A DNA stretch of 64,000 bases from Saccharina japonica. Lineage: Eukaryota; Sar; Phaeophyceae; Laminariales; Laminariaceae. A program made the position numbers and the translations under genes. Every line of letters begins with the position of its first letter. Within the stretch, counting starts at the first letter, position 1. The notes under the pieces were generated by a model, which was not told the DNA's origin, searched no databases, and worked only from the letters and a program-made list of their open reading frames with translations. The stretch is taken from positions 62,001 through 126,000 of the forward strand of contig MEHQ01001299.1 of the NCBI GenBank assembly GCA_008828725.1, given 5' to 3'. Below are positions 23,035-35,330 of the stretch, one piece after another.

Positions 23035-23218
23035 GCAAAGATGGGGAGTGACGGCACGTCACCATAAAAACGAGTAGCCGTCACAGCGCACGGCCGCAGT
23101 GTCCTCACTAAAACATACCCCTGGTAGTAGTTACGTGTATATTGCCGTCACGTCACACGAAAAACTGCTGTATTGCCGTCACGTCACATGATAAATCGCC
23201 GTCATTCCCCATCTTTGC
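23035..23218. mobile_element. MITE with CGTCACGTCAC subterminal motifs, 184 bp
   Basis: Terminal inverted repeats GCAAAGATGGGGAGTGACGG and its near-perfect complement enclose several copies of GCCGTCACGTCACA. Both flanks contain ATACCA, but the duplication is not clean. The family is not assigned. Confidence 0.6.
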
Positions 23219-23269
23219 ATACCAGTTTATTATAACATTTTTCTACTGTAGTTTCTTAGTTTATTCTAA

Positions 23270-23452
23270 AATAGTACTGGACATCCATTGATAAAAGGAA
23301 ACAGGGAATCTGGTCCAGGCTGGGTTTCTTATTTTTAGAGAGGGTGTTTTTTCTGGAGTAATTTCAATCTAACGACTCCGGAATGAATTATTTTCCTCAA
23401 AATCTTCGCCTGGCTTTCTTATCAGCCTGGTTTTTATTAGCCGTACTGTACT
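23270..23452. mobile_element. Palindromic MITE, family M (copy 3)
   Basis: Core GGTCCAGGCTGGGTTTCTTA, AGAGAGGGTGTTTT, AACGACTCC and GGCTTTCTTATCAGCC lie between GTACTGGACAT and CCGTACTGTACT ends. Confidence 0.6.
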
Positions 23453-23479
23453 CTGCATATATATATTGCTGCTGCTGTG

Positions 23480-23492
23480 CTGTTGTTGTTAA

Positions 23493-23580
<88 letters not shown>

Positions 23581-23581
23581 C

Positions 23582-23618
<37 letters not shown>

Positions 23619-23937
23619 CGTTCTTCTCGTTGTTGTTCTTGTTGTTCTTGTTCTTGTTGTTGTTGTTCTTGTTGTTGTTCTTGTTGTTGTTGTTCTTGTT
23701 GTTGTTGTTCTTGTTGTTGTTCTTGTTGTTGTTGTTGTTGTTGTTGTTGTTGCGGTTGATCATGTTGCTGTTGATGGTGTCGTTGTTGTTGTTGTTGTTG
23801 TTGTTGTTGTTCTTCTTCTTGTTGTTCTTGTTGTTGCTGTTGTTGTTGATGATGTTGCTGTTGATGATGTTGCTGTTGATGATGATGTCGTTGTTGTTGT
23901 TGTTGTTGTTGTTGTTCCTGCTGTGCATTATGCTGAT
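23480..23937. repeat. TTG/TTC/TGA microsatellite
   Basis: About 450 bp of TTG with interspersed TTC and GAT triplets. All six frames are open over long distances, giving poly-Leu, poly-Val or poly-Asn translations that are not genes. Confidence 0.95.
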
Positions 23938-24350
23938 GATGCTCTGCAGCTGTCGAGGCAACCCGTATTTTTGGCGTCTCGCCCTTTCAATGACAATTCC
24001 TTGTTTGAAAGCCTACGAGGCTTTGTACATATTGATTGCAGATACGAGTATATTCCCATTCCTTGTATGTAGGAAAACCTAGCTTTGTACATATTGATTG
24101 CAGATATATATATATATATATATATTAAAAAATTAAAAAAAAAAAACAGCTACGTACGTATGTACTATATACCCAAGGGTTTTGCGGCTGACGACGCCAG
24201 CGCAACGTAGCGGAGTCCAAGACCTGGGAAGTGGCTGCCGGTGGAAATCGGAATGACCACTGGTTACTGAAGCAGGAAGTTTTTATTATTATGTCGCACT
24301 ACTCCTAGATCATGTAATAAGATGTCATACGATAATGTGTTGAGCGCAAA

Positions 24351-24914
24351 ACAAGGAGTAGCAATGACCAGGTAAATGTACAGCCCCCAGGGGTAAACCA
24401 TACCGGTAGTAGTACGGGATTTCTTATTGGAGAGAGGGTGTGCTTCTTCCTACACTATAATAGGCTCAAGATAACGACGCCCCCATGTGTGGGTTTTTAT
24501 CTTGATATCAGCCTGGCTTTCTTACCAGCCTGTCTGTCGATAGTTTGGTGTACTGCTGTACTGTACCATTTCAAAAATAAAAAAAACAACAGCTGTGAGC
24601 TCGAGGATTTCGTCGAAACTCATCTTTGCTAGCTGAGTATAATATTTATGTAACACGAAAAATCGACAAAAATGACAAACTGATGAACAGCCGAAGGACA
24701 ACACTTTTTTTATTAATAACTTGACATATATAATAGGTATCGCAAGGGTTTAAAAAAAAAAAGAGAAAACGACACCACACTCGTAAGAAGGTCAGAATGA
24801 AAAACAAACCGGATCGCTGTGATCACAGGACGAAATGAGCGAAAACCATTTTTTTTCGTTTTTTGTTCCCTTTTTTAACTTGGTTTTAGAGACCCCCCTA
24901 TTTTTGGTGTCGCC
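24351..24914 (+). repeat. Duplicated block, first copy (contains MITE M copy 4)
   Basis: The block runs from AAGGAGTAGCAATGACC through a MITE-M core (24420-24560), ATCGACAAAAATGACAAACT and ATCGCTGTGATCACA to a TTTTAGAGACCC end. It is repeated at 25702-26299. No gene is present. Confidence 0.75.
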
Positions 24915-25701
24915 CGGCGCGACCGCAAATCGCCGTGGACGCGGAAGTAGGAAAGGGCCAGGGGACTCCTGCCAAGGACCCACTGTCGGCCGGATGGGCG
25001 AAAGAAAAGGACGGGGGGGGGCGGAGTACGGGGACAGTCAAGGGGCTGAACCCAGTGTCGTGGTAATTGTAACGGGAATGAGTTCGAGAGTGTAAATCAT
25101 AGTGGACATGGCGACAGCACGGCGGGGCGAGATGGCGTTCTGGGTCAGCTATCCAACTCAATTTTCCCAATCCGTTGGAGAACAAGGTGCTTCTTGAAGA
25201 ACCATCTGGGGCTTAAATCGGGCGAGGGCAAAGGGTTGGGATCTAATCTTTCCCACCGGCTGGTCTATTCTTATCTGCCTCATGTGGCTAATCTCACCTT
25301 TTGCGAAAGTCGAAAAAAGATGAAGCCCACGGCAGTTGGAATAAGAGAGTTCTGTCGAGGCCAGCTTGCCGCGATAAGGAGTTAGCCGTCTGGATGTAGC
25401 GCAAAGGATATGAAGGACAGAGAAAAAGACTCACTCTTGACACAATTCTTGGAATCCCGCTGGCGAATTCAACCAGGTATAAGCTGTGGCCACTAAGTAA
25501 GGGTCACTATCCGATTATCGCCACGTGGGTGTGCGCTAGCCTGCCATGTGTGTTCGGGAAGAGATGGCGTCGCAACATCTCCAGGTCGCGCGTCGAGTCG
25601 AGTCTAACCAAGGTGATGCGCTAGGCAAGCGACTGCTCTCAGGCCGGCGTTGACCCTCATGAGTGAGTTTGGAATGCACCGCGTAACCACCATCGCAATG
25701 A
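24915..25701. other. Spacer between the duplicated blocks
   Basis: A G-run at 25012-25020 and short open frames; no domain or repeat recognised. Confidence 0.4.
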
Positions 25702-26299
25702 CAAAAACAAAGGAGTAGCAATGACCGAAGGTAAATGTACTCCCCCAGGCGCGTAAACCATACCGCGTAGTAAGTACCGGTATTTTTATGGAGAGAGGGT
25801 TGCCTTCTTCCTCACAATAATAGGCACCCGAAGATAAACGACGCCCCCAATGTGTGGGTTTTATCTGATATCAGCCTGGCTTTCTTCCAGCCTGTCTGTC
25901 GATATAGTTTGGTGTACTGCTGTTTACTGTACCATTCAAAAATAAAAAAACAACACTGCTGAGCGTCGAGGATTTTCGTCGAAACTCATCTTTGCTAGGA
26001 GTATATATTATGTATAGGCACGAAAATCGACAAAAAATGACAAACTAGATGACAGCCGAAGGACAACACTTTTTTATAATAACTGACAATATATAGATAT
26101 GGTATCGCAATGGGTTGTAAAAAAAAAAAGAGAAAACGGAACACACACTCGTAGAAGGTCAGAAATGAAAACAACCGGATCGCTGTGATCACATGACGAA
26201 TATGAGAGAGAAAAAAGTAACCTTATTTTTTTCGTTTTTTGTTCCCTTTTTTACCTTGGTTTTTAGAGACCCACCTTTTTTTTTTTTCGCTGTGGGCGG
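25702..26299 (+). repeat. Duplicated block, second copy (noisy; contains MITE M copy 5)
   Basis: Near-copy of 24351-24914 whose differences are mainly one- to three-base gains and losses, often beside homopolymers, a pattern typical of uncorrected single-molecule reads. It runs straight into an assembly gap. Confidence 0.75.
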
Positions 26300-26323
26300 N
26301 NNNNNNNNNNNNNNNNNNNNNNN
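26300..26323. other. Assembly gap (24 N)
   Basis: A run of N between a T-run and a G-rich stretch. Sequence on both sides is low quality in appearance. Confidence 0.99.
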
Positions 26324-26689
26324 TGGGGAGGGGGGTGGGGTCATTAAAAAAAAAGTTGACTTATTGTTTTCTGGGATCACAACGGTCCGGTTCTTCCCTC
26401 CAATATAGGGGGGGGGGGGTAGTGGGGTATCTGGGATTCAGATCCGCGCATACCCTTGGGTATCGTAATAATAGTAGCCGGCGTTGGACAGGGCCACGCT
26501 ACGTGTATGTCTGCACAAATAAAAGTGATTCGACGAGTGAAACAAAATGCTGATCCTGCCTTGCCAAACAAAAAAGCAGGCGATACCGCTGTAAGTACCG
26601 TACGAGGGAGGTGGTGAGTGCTGGTAAGGGGAGGACCTCACATGTCTGCGAGCATCAGCAGCAGCACCACTGACTGCATGCAGTGATAC

Positions 26690-26804
26690 CGGTCAAAAGC
26701 AATCATCGGGGCTGCCCGCGTTGTGATCCCGGATATGAGTTACCTAACGGAGGGAGGGGGAGGGAGCAGGGCGAGTATAATCAACGGTGGATGGAGAAAA
26801 TAAA
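26690..26804 (+). mobile_element. SINE family S, degenerate 3' part
   Basis: GTGATCCCGGATATGAGTTA, GGGAGGGGGAGGGAG and GGTGGATGGAGAAAA match the 3' half of the SINE. Confidence 0.45.
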
Positions 26805-27668
26805 TCAAGAAGTAGGTAGCCCCTTGTATTGGATCCCGCGACAACGGGAAGCGGTATATAAGGGACCTACATTTTTTTCGCTCCCTTAGCCCGCTATATG
26901 GATAGGGAGGGACCAGTAAGAACTCTCCAACAAGAGGCGCTGGTATATACTGGTGTTATATGGGACGGGGCATACATACATACGTATACTGTTGTTGTAG
27001 TCGGAAGTGTAATTCCACACGAACGAGCAAACGTTAATATGATACGGCTCACAGATTCGACAACGAACGCTGCGATGCACGAGGGAGACTACGCATGAAT
27101 CTGTCGTACGCCCTTCAAATATTGTCAAGTGTAAAAGAGTACGGAGCACAACAAAGAAAGGCAGAGCAGAGACACACAAAATGGGACTCGCCGCTCAGAG
27201 CCACTCAGCCGAGCGTGTCCATCTGTTTCTTCGAAGTCTTGATGAAGTCATATGCCATGTGGCTTTGTTATGCTGCTGCGCGTTAAACAAGACCACAATC
27301 AAGTCCACTCATGAGCGAGGTTCAGAGCCACCTCGGCCCAGTGGCCTAAGCGCGGCAGTGAAGATGGGGGTTTATAGTATATACCCCCCTACCGTAGTCC
27401 AATGATACTGTGCAGAACACACTTTGCGTTAAGATAGTGCCCTATTCAACGACAAGCACGAGTCGCTTCTCCTGCCCAGGTAGCCGGGACCTCCCTCTTG
27501 TATTATGTGGGGCGAAAACGAACCATTGTGGAGATATTGGGTGGGTAAGTTAACTAATCCCAAACGGTGTCGACGACGTCCATGTTGTGCAGCGGGAGGG
27601 GGGGGAGAGGGGGGGTCCCGGCGACCTGTACCGCCGCCCGATACCGTCTCTTCCTGCCACGAGTTCAG
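26805..27668. other. No recognisable gene
   Basis: A tRNA-like string CCCAGTGGCCTAAGCGCGGCA occurs at about 27338-27358 but no B box follows at the right distance. Open frames are short. Confidence 0.4.
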
Positions 27669-28476
27669 CAGCGGTCTCCTCCAGACGCCTGTTGTGATCT
27701 CCCCCCCCCCCTCCGTCCCATCCCTCGCCCCTCTCTCCCCTAAGACCCCCTCCCCCCCCCCCCGGGTCGCAGCGGTCTCCTCCAGACGCCTGTTGTGATC
27801 TCCCCCCCCCCCTCCGTCCCATCCCTCGCCCCTCTCTCCCCTAAGACCCCCTCCCCCCCCCCCCGGGTCGCAGCGGTCTCCTCCAGACGCCTGTTGTGAT
27901 CTCCCCCCCCCCCTCCGTCCCATCCCTCGCCCCTCTCTCCCCTAAGACCCCCTCCCCCCCCCCCCGGGTCGCAGCGGTCTCCTCCAGACGCCTGTTGTGA
28001 TCTCCCCCCCCCCCTCCGTCCCATCCCTCGCCCCTCTCTCCCCTAAGACCCCCTCCCCCCCCCCCCGGGTCGCAGCGGTCTCCTCCAGACGCCTGTTGTG
28101 ATCTCCCCCCCCCCCTCCGTCCCATCCCTCGCCCCTCTCTCCCCTAAGACCCCCTCCCCCCCCCCCCGGGTCGCAGCGGTCTCCTCCAGACGCCTGTTGT
28201 GATCTCCCCCCCCCCCTCCGTCCCATCCCTCGCCCCTCTCTCCCCTAAGACCCCCTCCCCCCCCCCCCGGGTCGCAGCGGTCTCCTCCAGACGCCTGTTG
28301 TGATCTCCCCCCCCCCCTCCGTCCCATCCCTCGCCCCTCTCTCCCCTAAGACCCCCTCCCCCCCCCCCCGGGTCGCAGCGGTCTCCTCCAGACGCCTGTT
28401 GTGATCTCCCCCCCCCCCCCCCCGCCCCACCCCTCCCCCCCCTCCCCCCTAAGCCCCCCCCCCCCCCCCCCCCCCC
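27669..28476. repeat. 101-bp C-rich minisatellite, about eight units
   Basis: Units start CAGCGGTCTCCTCCAGACGC at 27669, 27770, 27871, 27972, 28073, 28174, 28275 and 28376. They are nearly identical except for homopolymer length and the worn last unit. Each holds two to three runs of eight to ten C, so the minus strand is G-quadruplex-prone. The overlapping 94-residue Gly-rich frames repeat with the same period and are not genes. Confidence 0.95.
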
Positions 28477-30267
28477 CTCTTCCTCCGCTCACCGAAAATG
28501 GTCCAATAAGCCGTCAGGGAACCCCGCCCCCACTGGCCCCCTGATGCATGCTACGGTATTGGTGCACGAATTATTTTTTCCGAGCTCCTCACTTGAGGAC
28601 CTCCATACCTGCAGTAGTCTAGACATGTTTTTTGAATGCCAACAAATGTTTTACGACGTGAAAAATCCCATGTCCTACGAGTATGCATACTATCACGGGG
28701 GACCTATAGTAAGTAGGACCTACGGTGCACACTAAAACCTATATATTTCCCTGTTTTTACCAACAAAATTTGGTCCGGTCCTGTTTACTGTGGTCCGGTC
28801 CGTAATATGAAAAATATTGTAAACATGAAAAATGAAAGTCCGACGAGGTCGGGTTAAGGAGACCCGATCATTCAGAAACGAAATCGTCAAAAACGTGCTA
28901 CCTCTATCGTGGCACGCGTCGGCCACTCCATGACCAAGGCCACAGCGGGGATGATGGTGCCTCATTGTATGCGCTCCTTGTGGGGGGGGGGACATATAGG
29001 ATGCACCCCAGACGAAACGTTGAATAAAATTGTCGGCGCAGTATAGTCAACATCTCGCTGCGCTACGTACTGGGACGCGTGTTCTACGATAGAGGTTCTG
29101 TGCCGGTTTTTGGCTGAGAAGATTTCTGAGTGACGGGGGGGGGCTCCTTAACCCATTCATAACTGAAAGAAGGTATCCCATACTAATTGCAAGTAGTTTG
29201 TCCCCCAAAACGGGGGACCACTTCTTGAGGGATTTACCAACAAATGCGTGGGAAAATCATTCTTGTGTGTTGCCGAATGTTTCAGTTTATGCTGAGGCCG
29301 TGTGATGGTTCGTTGGGTTTGCACTTTTATTTTGCTTTTTGAAATCGGTTTTTTTGGGTAAATTACTAATAGTATAGAGTTTCCTCAAGTGACCCAACTC
29401 TCAGAAAAATCATGCGGCACCCCTACCGCAACATACGTCATGGGGTATCGCAAATCTATCTATATATATATCGTTGTAGTAAACATATCACACTAAAACC
29501 TACAGTAGTTCCCCTCTTGAGGAGCTTAACCGGTCAGAAACAAAATTGAGTCAGAACGTGCCATCTCTTCCGAAGCTTCAGCCTCATCATATTTCCTCAT
29601 AAATATACCTTCTCTACTCTGACCCTTTGCCCGCCTCTTCTCCGCCCTGATCATGCTTTGCGCCAGCTTGAATAGGAGCCAAGGCAGAAGCAATGCGTTG
29701 TCCAACCCTCTAGAATCAACAACGTGGGGGTCGGCCTGGGGCGAAGGTACCTACGGCGGTAATTGGAGACGTAACGTAGTGCCCGAGAGGATTTCGAAGT
29801 GGTGCGATGAAAACCAGGGGATGCGATGGGAGGTGGTAGGGGACAGCCTGCATGATGTCAACGACGAGAGGGAAGAAGCAATAGGGCTTCTGCGAACGCC
29901 CTGTTATAGGTGATGATGGGAAACAGTTGGTAGCATGATAGTGACCAGAAGGGCGGCTGAAATATCCGGACGATACGGCGATTGTGAAGCATAAGAGGAA
30001 AGGATCGACTTTGCAACACATCTTGTGGCACGGGGAGGGGGGTGTAATCATGTCGTGCACGGCCGTAGTCGTATGACCATGGACCCTCGCATCCCTACAA
30101 AGCCGGGACGCAGCACGCTGGATTTACACCAGCCAGGCAGACAGGAGCGAATTTGTCGTATCCAGTGCAATCACCTGGCATTTCATTGTCGAACCTCCTT
30201 ACTGTACTTTCGATGTATGACGAGTATGTCTATCCCGTATCATAGCTTGTGTTCACAGAGCTTTTAC
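28477..30267. other. Intergenic with recurring GAGGAGC / AACGTGCTACC motif
   Basis: Related stretches lie at about 28845-28925 and 29505-29580, and CACACTAAAACCTA precedes two of the neighbourhoods (28728, 29488). An 86-residue plus-strand frame at 29653-29913 has no recognised domain. Confidence 0.4.
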
Positions 30268-30556
30268 ATAACCCGGGTGGGCTAGTGGGTAATCTTGAAT
30301 ACTGATTACTACTATTAATAGCGTATGAGCGCTGAAGTTCAAATCCCGGCGTGTTGGCAAAAACAAAAACGCAAACCCTTTAGTATGTGAGTTTTCTCTT
30401 CGTGGAATGCGCTAGAACGCGAGTAAGCAAATTCATATGTAAATCGACCACCAGTCAGTGGGGATGCTGAAGCCTTTGCGCGATAAAGACGAAGGCAATC
30501 ACCGGGGGGGACAACGGAAGCCAGTTACCCGTGATCGCGGCTCGCCCAGAAGACTG
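30268..30556 (+). mobile_element. SINE family S with tRNA-like head, divergent copy
   Basis: The head has GGGTGGGCTAGTGGGTAA (A-box region) and GAAGTTCAAATCCCGGCG (B-box region) about 60 bp apart, as in a tRNA with a long variable arm. The body keeps GATGCTGAAGCCTTTGCGCG, AAGGCAATCACCG and GTGATCGCGG. There is no anticodon arm I would trust, so it is not called a tRNA gene. Confidence 0.55.
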
Positions 30557-32276
30557 CAACGTAAACACTATACAGTATTGTACAAAACTTACGTGAAGAA
30601 TCAGCACTGACTGGGTGTTCTAAACGTCGATAGGTTTATGTCATGTCAGGCACTTGTACGAGGGACTCGGGGATGTCGGTGCTGGAAAGGGCACACGCTT
30701 CTTTATATTTGCTCTTCCTGCTGTTCGATTCTCCGAGGTGCTCGAAGTATAGAAGCGAGAAAACAGAGTGAAAGAGGTGGGACCTTCTGCACAGCGCTGA
30801 ACCCAGCTCTTCCCGTTAACTGCTGTACATAGTATTCACGTAGATATACGATCAGGAGACGTTCCACAAGCGCATTCCCAATACTACAGTAGGGGCCGTT
30901 TTCCAAACGCGGCTATTCCGATGCGAGTGCGTGATCCTAACTCGTAAGAGAAACTTTGCCAAACGTACATATTACTATATATTCCCACGCGAGTACGTAT
31001 TCAATTACGTTGTACCAGATATACCATCACATGAACGACACACACCTCCCACCGATAGTCAGAAGAGGACTTATACCCCCATGAGGTTTTGGAACTTGTC
31101 GCGCGAGCCGATTCACCTTTGAGGTTTCCTTCTCCATATTATCTCCACCGCGCCCATCAACAAACACATTTACCTCTACTGCAGTACCCCCCTCTAACCC
31201 CCCTCATCCGCCTTCCTTCCCCGCATCGTTCTTCAATCGGCCCGCTCCAACATCTCCCGTTGTGGCTCGCATTATGTTTCATTTCCAATGCCATGAAAGC
31301 ACCAGCCTTCCTTCCTTTCTGTAGGCCAATCATCGGTCCTGCACAACCCCCTGCCGATAACAACTCCACCTTCCGTCCTATAGGTGATGCTGTATCCATC
31401 CAGATGCGCGATCGGCCCCCCGTCGTTCTATATTAAGGTATACGTACGTCCACGTTGGTTCACAATCGACACATTCCCTGTCCTGCCTGCCCGCCGCTGA
31501 TGCTACTGCTGCTGTGTTGGTGTCACGTACAGAGGTGATATCGTTCGCTCTGTCATAGTCGGACGTACGAAACGGCTGGATATGTCTGCAAACGACTACT
31601 GTACCAACCAGTGGAAACATTATGGCAGAGTGCAAGTGCTGATCGCGGCACGAGAGCCGGGGAAGCATAGCGCGGGCGGTGCAGAGCGGTACGTCGACTC
31701 CGGCCTACACTTTATCTGCATTGATTGGATGCGGTGTGAGCTTGCGGTGTGCACACGGCGGGGCCGGGCGTGCGCTTGAAGAGAGGCCTCGCCCAAGACG
31801 CCGACAGGAGAACAAGGCGTTGTGCATAAGAAATAAACCAAATAGTATTCATGCCGCTAGCAACTCGCGCAGTAACTGTCTTCAAATTGTTAATGTTGGC
31901 GAATAGTGGACAGTTGCTGCTGTGGTCGCATCGCCGTAGACATCTATTTCTATTTTGCTGTTGATCTAGCACAAGACAGACGGCATGATCATACGTTACT
32001 GGATGCCGTCCACATACAAGCAAAAGTGATGTGAGTCTGGAGTCGAACTCTGTCGTTGTAGGGGAAGAACAAATATACCTTCAACCAGGAGAAAACTATG
32101 GATTGCACAAACGTCGATCGGGCGAAGAACGATGGGTTCACGAATCTTCTATTGCGGCCCCGATTTGGCTGCTTCGAGCGTTGGCAACCCTAAGGGGTTT
32201 AGTCAGCTCGGTATGGCAGCAGAGACTAATAACGAATCAACAGTCATGTCTGCGTATCGACTGTCTGCGTATGCCA

Positions 32277-32308
<32 letters not shown>

Positions 32309-33559
32309 AAACATCACAGTCTGGACCTGCAGTAGGATACGTCCAGAAGATATCGCACAGCTGGAAGCACACAAGACGAGGCCAGCAATGCACAGCAGCA
32401 AGTGCACCAAGCGGTTCCAGTCTGCGACACTCGGTGCCCCCGGCATGCGCGGCGGCCTGCGGCTTGGTGCTGGGTGGAGGGGTCCCGCCGAGATCCTATG
32501 CCGCTATGGCCTGTGGCCACTATATGTGATAATATTGTAAATATTTGGCTGTGACGACACTTACTGTAGTAGCTGTAGAGTTCAGAGGGAGATGCTGATG
32601 TAGAAGCGACGGAACAGCAGGAAGTGCGCGGATGGCCAGCCGACTACAGCAGGCGACCAAGCGAGCCGTTCCCATCCGGGTCAAAGGGTGTGATTGGCTT
32701 TGACGGCGACTGCCCGGCTTTCTTGTGCTGTATGCATGAACCCCGTTATTACCTGCCCCTCCCATCAATAATGATGCGGCTAACGACGAATTGCTGCGGC
32801 GAAAAACAAACCCTGACTCATCCCACGGTAGGGGCGCAGCAGAATTTTCTGAGCTCCTCACATGAGGAGCTCATTATCTCACCCGAAACATGACTTCGGA
32901 AAGATTCGTTCCCGCAACCCGACCAAAACGTCCAATGCGGTGGTCCAAAAACAAACATACCAGTAAAATACCAGTAGTCTCCGGTGGTTACACACGTGAG
33001 GAGCTCAACCGGTCAGAAAATGTTAAGCCAAAAAGAGGTACCCCTACCGTGGGATTGCTCCCCTTCGATGCTGCGAACGTTGCTGGGTCTATCGCGGTCG
33101 GACGCAGATGCGTATTGCAGCGATTTCGAAGGGGGTCTCTATTTCTAGGCGCGGTGAAAACGCGGACCTCGCATTCACTCGAAATATAAAGGATACGTAT
33201 GCTCACATAAGTAGACAACAACATCACCGTTAGATCCCGTTTGGACCGTATGAAACTCGTATCCTACCCCTCTGGTTTAGTTGCTATCGTATTAAAGCTC
33301 CGCGGGTAGCCGAGGCACGCCAGTCTTGGCGTTTTGTCGGCTGTTGCACGGAAATCCAAAGTGGCGGGTGCTGCGATAAAGAAGGTTGTAAAGGGTGTGT
33401 TGGATGTTGCGACTAGAGTGTTTGCGTTTTTTTTTTTTTTTACTTTTACTTCTCTAAAAATTCTGCCGAAGGAAGGATTTGAGGTAAATTTTTGAAAAAA
33501 CGGCAAAAATTTACTTTAGAGAAGTATGTTTTTGATCAAAAGTTACGGTAACTTTTTTC
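30557..33559. other. Intergenic, CTG run and short palindrome
   Basis: A (CTG)n run lies at about 32278-32310 inside overlapping frames of opposite strands. A 22-bp hairpin with arms GAGCTCCTCA/TGAGGAGCTC lies at about 32852-32873, and the related GAGGAGCTCAACCGGTCAGA lies at about 32998. No credible gene. Confidence 0.4.
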
Positions 33560-34400
33560 TCTCAGTTTGATTGGCCTACACGCACCGAGCATTCTACCGA
33601 CGCAGAACGCCCCAAATTATGGGAGATGTCTCCATGTCTCCCATAGGCCCCAACCTTGCTGCTTGCTCTACACAACACAACAACCGGTGGGAGCACAGAG
33701 GCTCGGGAGGTGTGCTACAGCAGTATGATACGGACAAGCGGTGCTGGATTTTGCTAACGGGGCGCCGGCGGACTGCTGGCGGCCCGCTACGGTACGCTCT
33801 CGCCGGCTTGGTGTCGTGGAGGATGCGCTGTTCAGAAGAACTACTCGTACGAGTTACTCGTACGAGTCGTATGGAGACGTACTCGTACCGCCTTGCTTGT
33901 AGAGCGCGACAGGATGACAGATCGCCGTGTATCATTTCAATTTCACCACACTGCGGTAGCAGCACTAGCAGCAGTGGCAGCAGCGGCGGCGCGCCGCCAC
34001 GGTCTATATATGTCGGGCCCCGGGCGGGCTTGGAGCGGAGCGTGCCGGCGCGGTGTCGCGCGTAGGTCGTGGGCAGCAGCAGGAGCAGCACACGACGACA
34101 AGAATAGTTGGACCCAAAATCGAAAAAAGCGAAAACGGAAGCTGTTGCTTCTGCTGCTCTGCTGCTGCTCTGCTGCTGTTGCTGCTGCTGTTGCTGCCGC
34201 TGCTGCTGGGGCTGCCGCTGCTGCTGGGGCTGCCGCCACGTAGCTGCAGCCACCGGTGCTGCTGCTTGCGGTCGTGGGATTGCAGCTGCGGCACTGCGGT
34301 CATACCCCTGCCGCCGCCACCGTTGCTGGGCTGCCGTTCCTCTCGTACGCTACTTTTTGTTTTCGTTGTTTGTTTGGTTTGCCGCATTGCCTCACCCCAC
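33560..34400. repeat. GC-rich segment with CTG/CAG runs
   Basis: CTG-type triplets concentrate at 34140-34240, giving poly-Gln on the minus strand and poly-Leu/Cys/Ala in other frames. Long frames overlap on both strands, so composition alone explains them. A 5' exon of a Gln-rich protein on the minus strand (start near 34253) is possible but unsupported. Confidence 0.5.
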
Positions 34401-34579
34401 TTCCCTTATTATTTTCGGAGGCGTCGCCTGCAGGATTTTGTTTACTTCTATCGCAAACACACCGAAACCATGAGGGGAAGGGAATTCACTTTTTTTAGCG
34501 GAAGGAAAGTATTTTTTTTTTTTACTTCTATCGCAAACACTCTACTACTGGGACAATGTAATACCTGGACGGGCAATAT

Positions 34580-35330
34580 CGGTCACTAAACCAAGTTAGA
34601 CGTGCAGAACCTAGAACGGAGATTCGCGGACAGCTACGGTATACCTGGTACGAAGTATATGCCATCCCCGATCGCCGGAAAAACTCACAATACATTGTAA
34701 AGGAGATGTTCTTGAAAGAGGAGACAAGTTGAAACGATATTTCACTGCGCGAACAATCGAGGGTTGGATTTCCCGGTAAGTATGGTGTACACTTACGACG
34801 ATGATTGTATTTACAGACGCAACCTCCATTGAGGGGGAGTGTTAGTACCACGACATAATCAATCTATTTTCGTTACGAATACCCAGGAGTGATTGCACAC
34901 CTGCAGCAAGCCTACCAGTCAATGCTACGACGTAAGCAGAATGGGCCTACTTATGAAGCAGAAGCGAATATATACAAGTCACCGACGCACAGTCGACGTA
35001 CAGGTTGTTTGATGTAGCACGCAAATAGCTGGCATTACATGTGCGACGGGTTTACTCGTACAGGAACGTTGTAAGAAGAAAATCGTCGTTCGTAAGCCAT
35101 GGTGAATATATGTATATACTAGCGAGGCGTAGGTAAGCGTCAGCGAGCAAGCATCAAAGATCGTCGCTGTGGGTCGGTCAGAACAATGACCCGTAGCAGG
35201 ATAGCCTCAGGTCGCGCATCCTGCCGTGAGCTGATATAGGATATAGCATGGGCATTCTATTACTCTTATTTCTTCCTCTTGAATGTTTTTCATTACCTCT
35301 ATGGCCCGCAAGCGGCACCTTTCAACACCA
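34580..35330 (+). mobile_element. Decayed Copia-type LTR element, 3' end
   Basis: A purine tract GAGGGGGAG (34831-34839) is followed directly by TGTTAGTACC, the classical junction between the internal region and the 3' LTR of Copia elements. Upstream sequence includes a segment reminiscent of the pol C-terminus. The element is broken, with several breaks and no visible 5' part. The end of the LTR could not be set; 35330 is approximate. It is probably old. Confidence 0.5.

Noticed and set aside
23383-24082. Long open frames of poly-Val, poly-Leu and poly-Asn
   Set aside because: They translate a TTG/TTC microsatellite and are open in several frames on both strands.
27338-27400. tRNA-like A-box string
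   Set aside because: No B box at a workable distance and no acceptor pairing.
27429-28430. Repeated 94-residue Gly-rich frames
   Set aside because: They recur with the 101-bp period of the minisatellite and reflect C-runs.
30268-30360. A tRNA gene
   Set aside because: A and B boxes are present, but no acceptor stem or anticodon arm folds convincingly and the body continues as SINE family S.
33594-34253. 219-residue Gln-rich minus-strand frame
   Set aside because: Overlapping frames of similar length exist on the plus strand; CTG runs and high GC explain all of them. No domain seen.
34440-34541. Retroposed insert between two TTTACTTCTATCGCAAACAC copies
   Set aside because: The T-run is on the wrong side for a target-primed insertion and the segment between is too short to judge.
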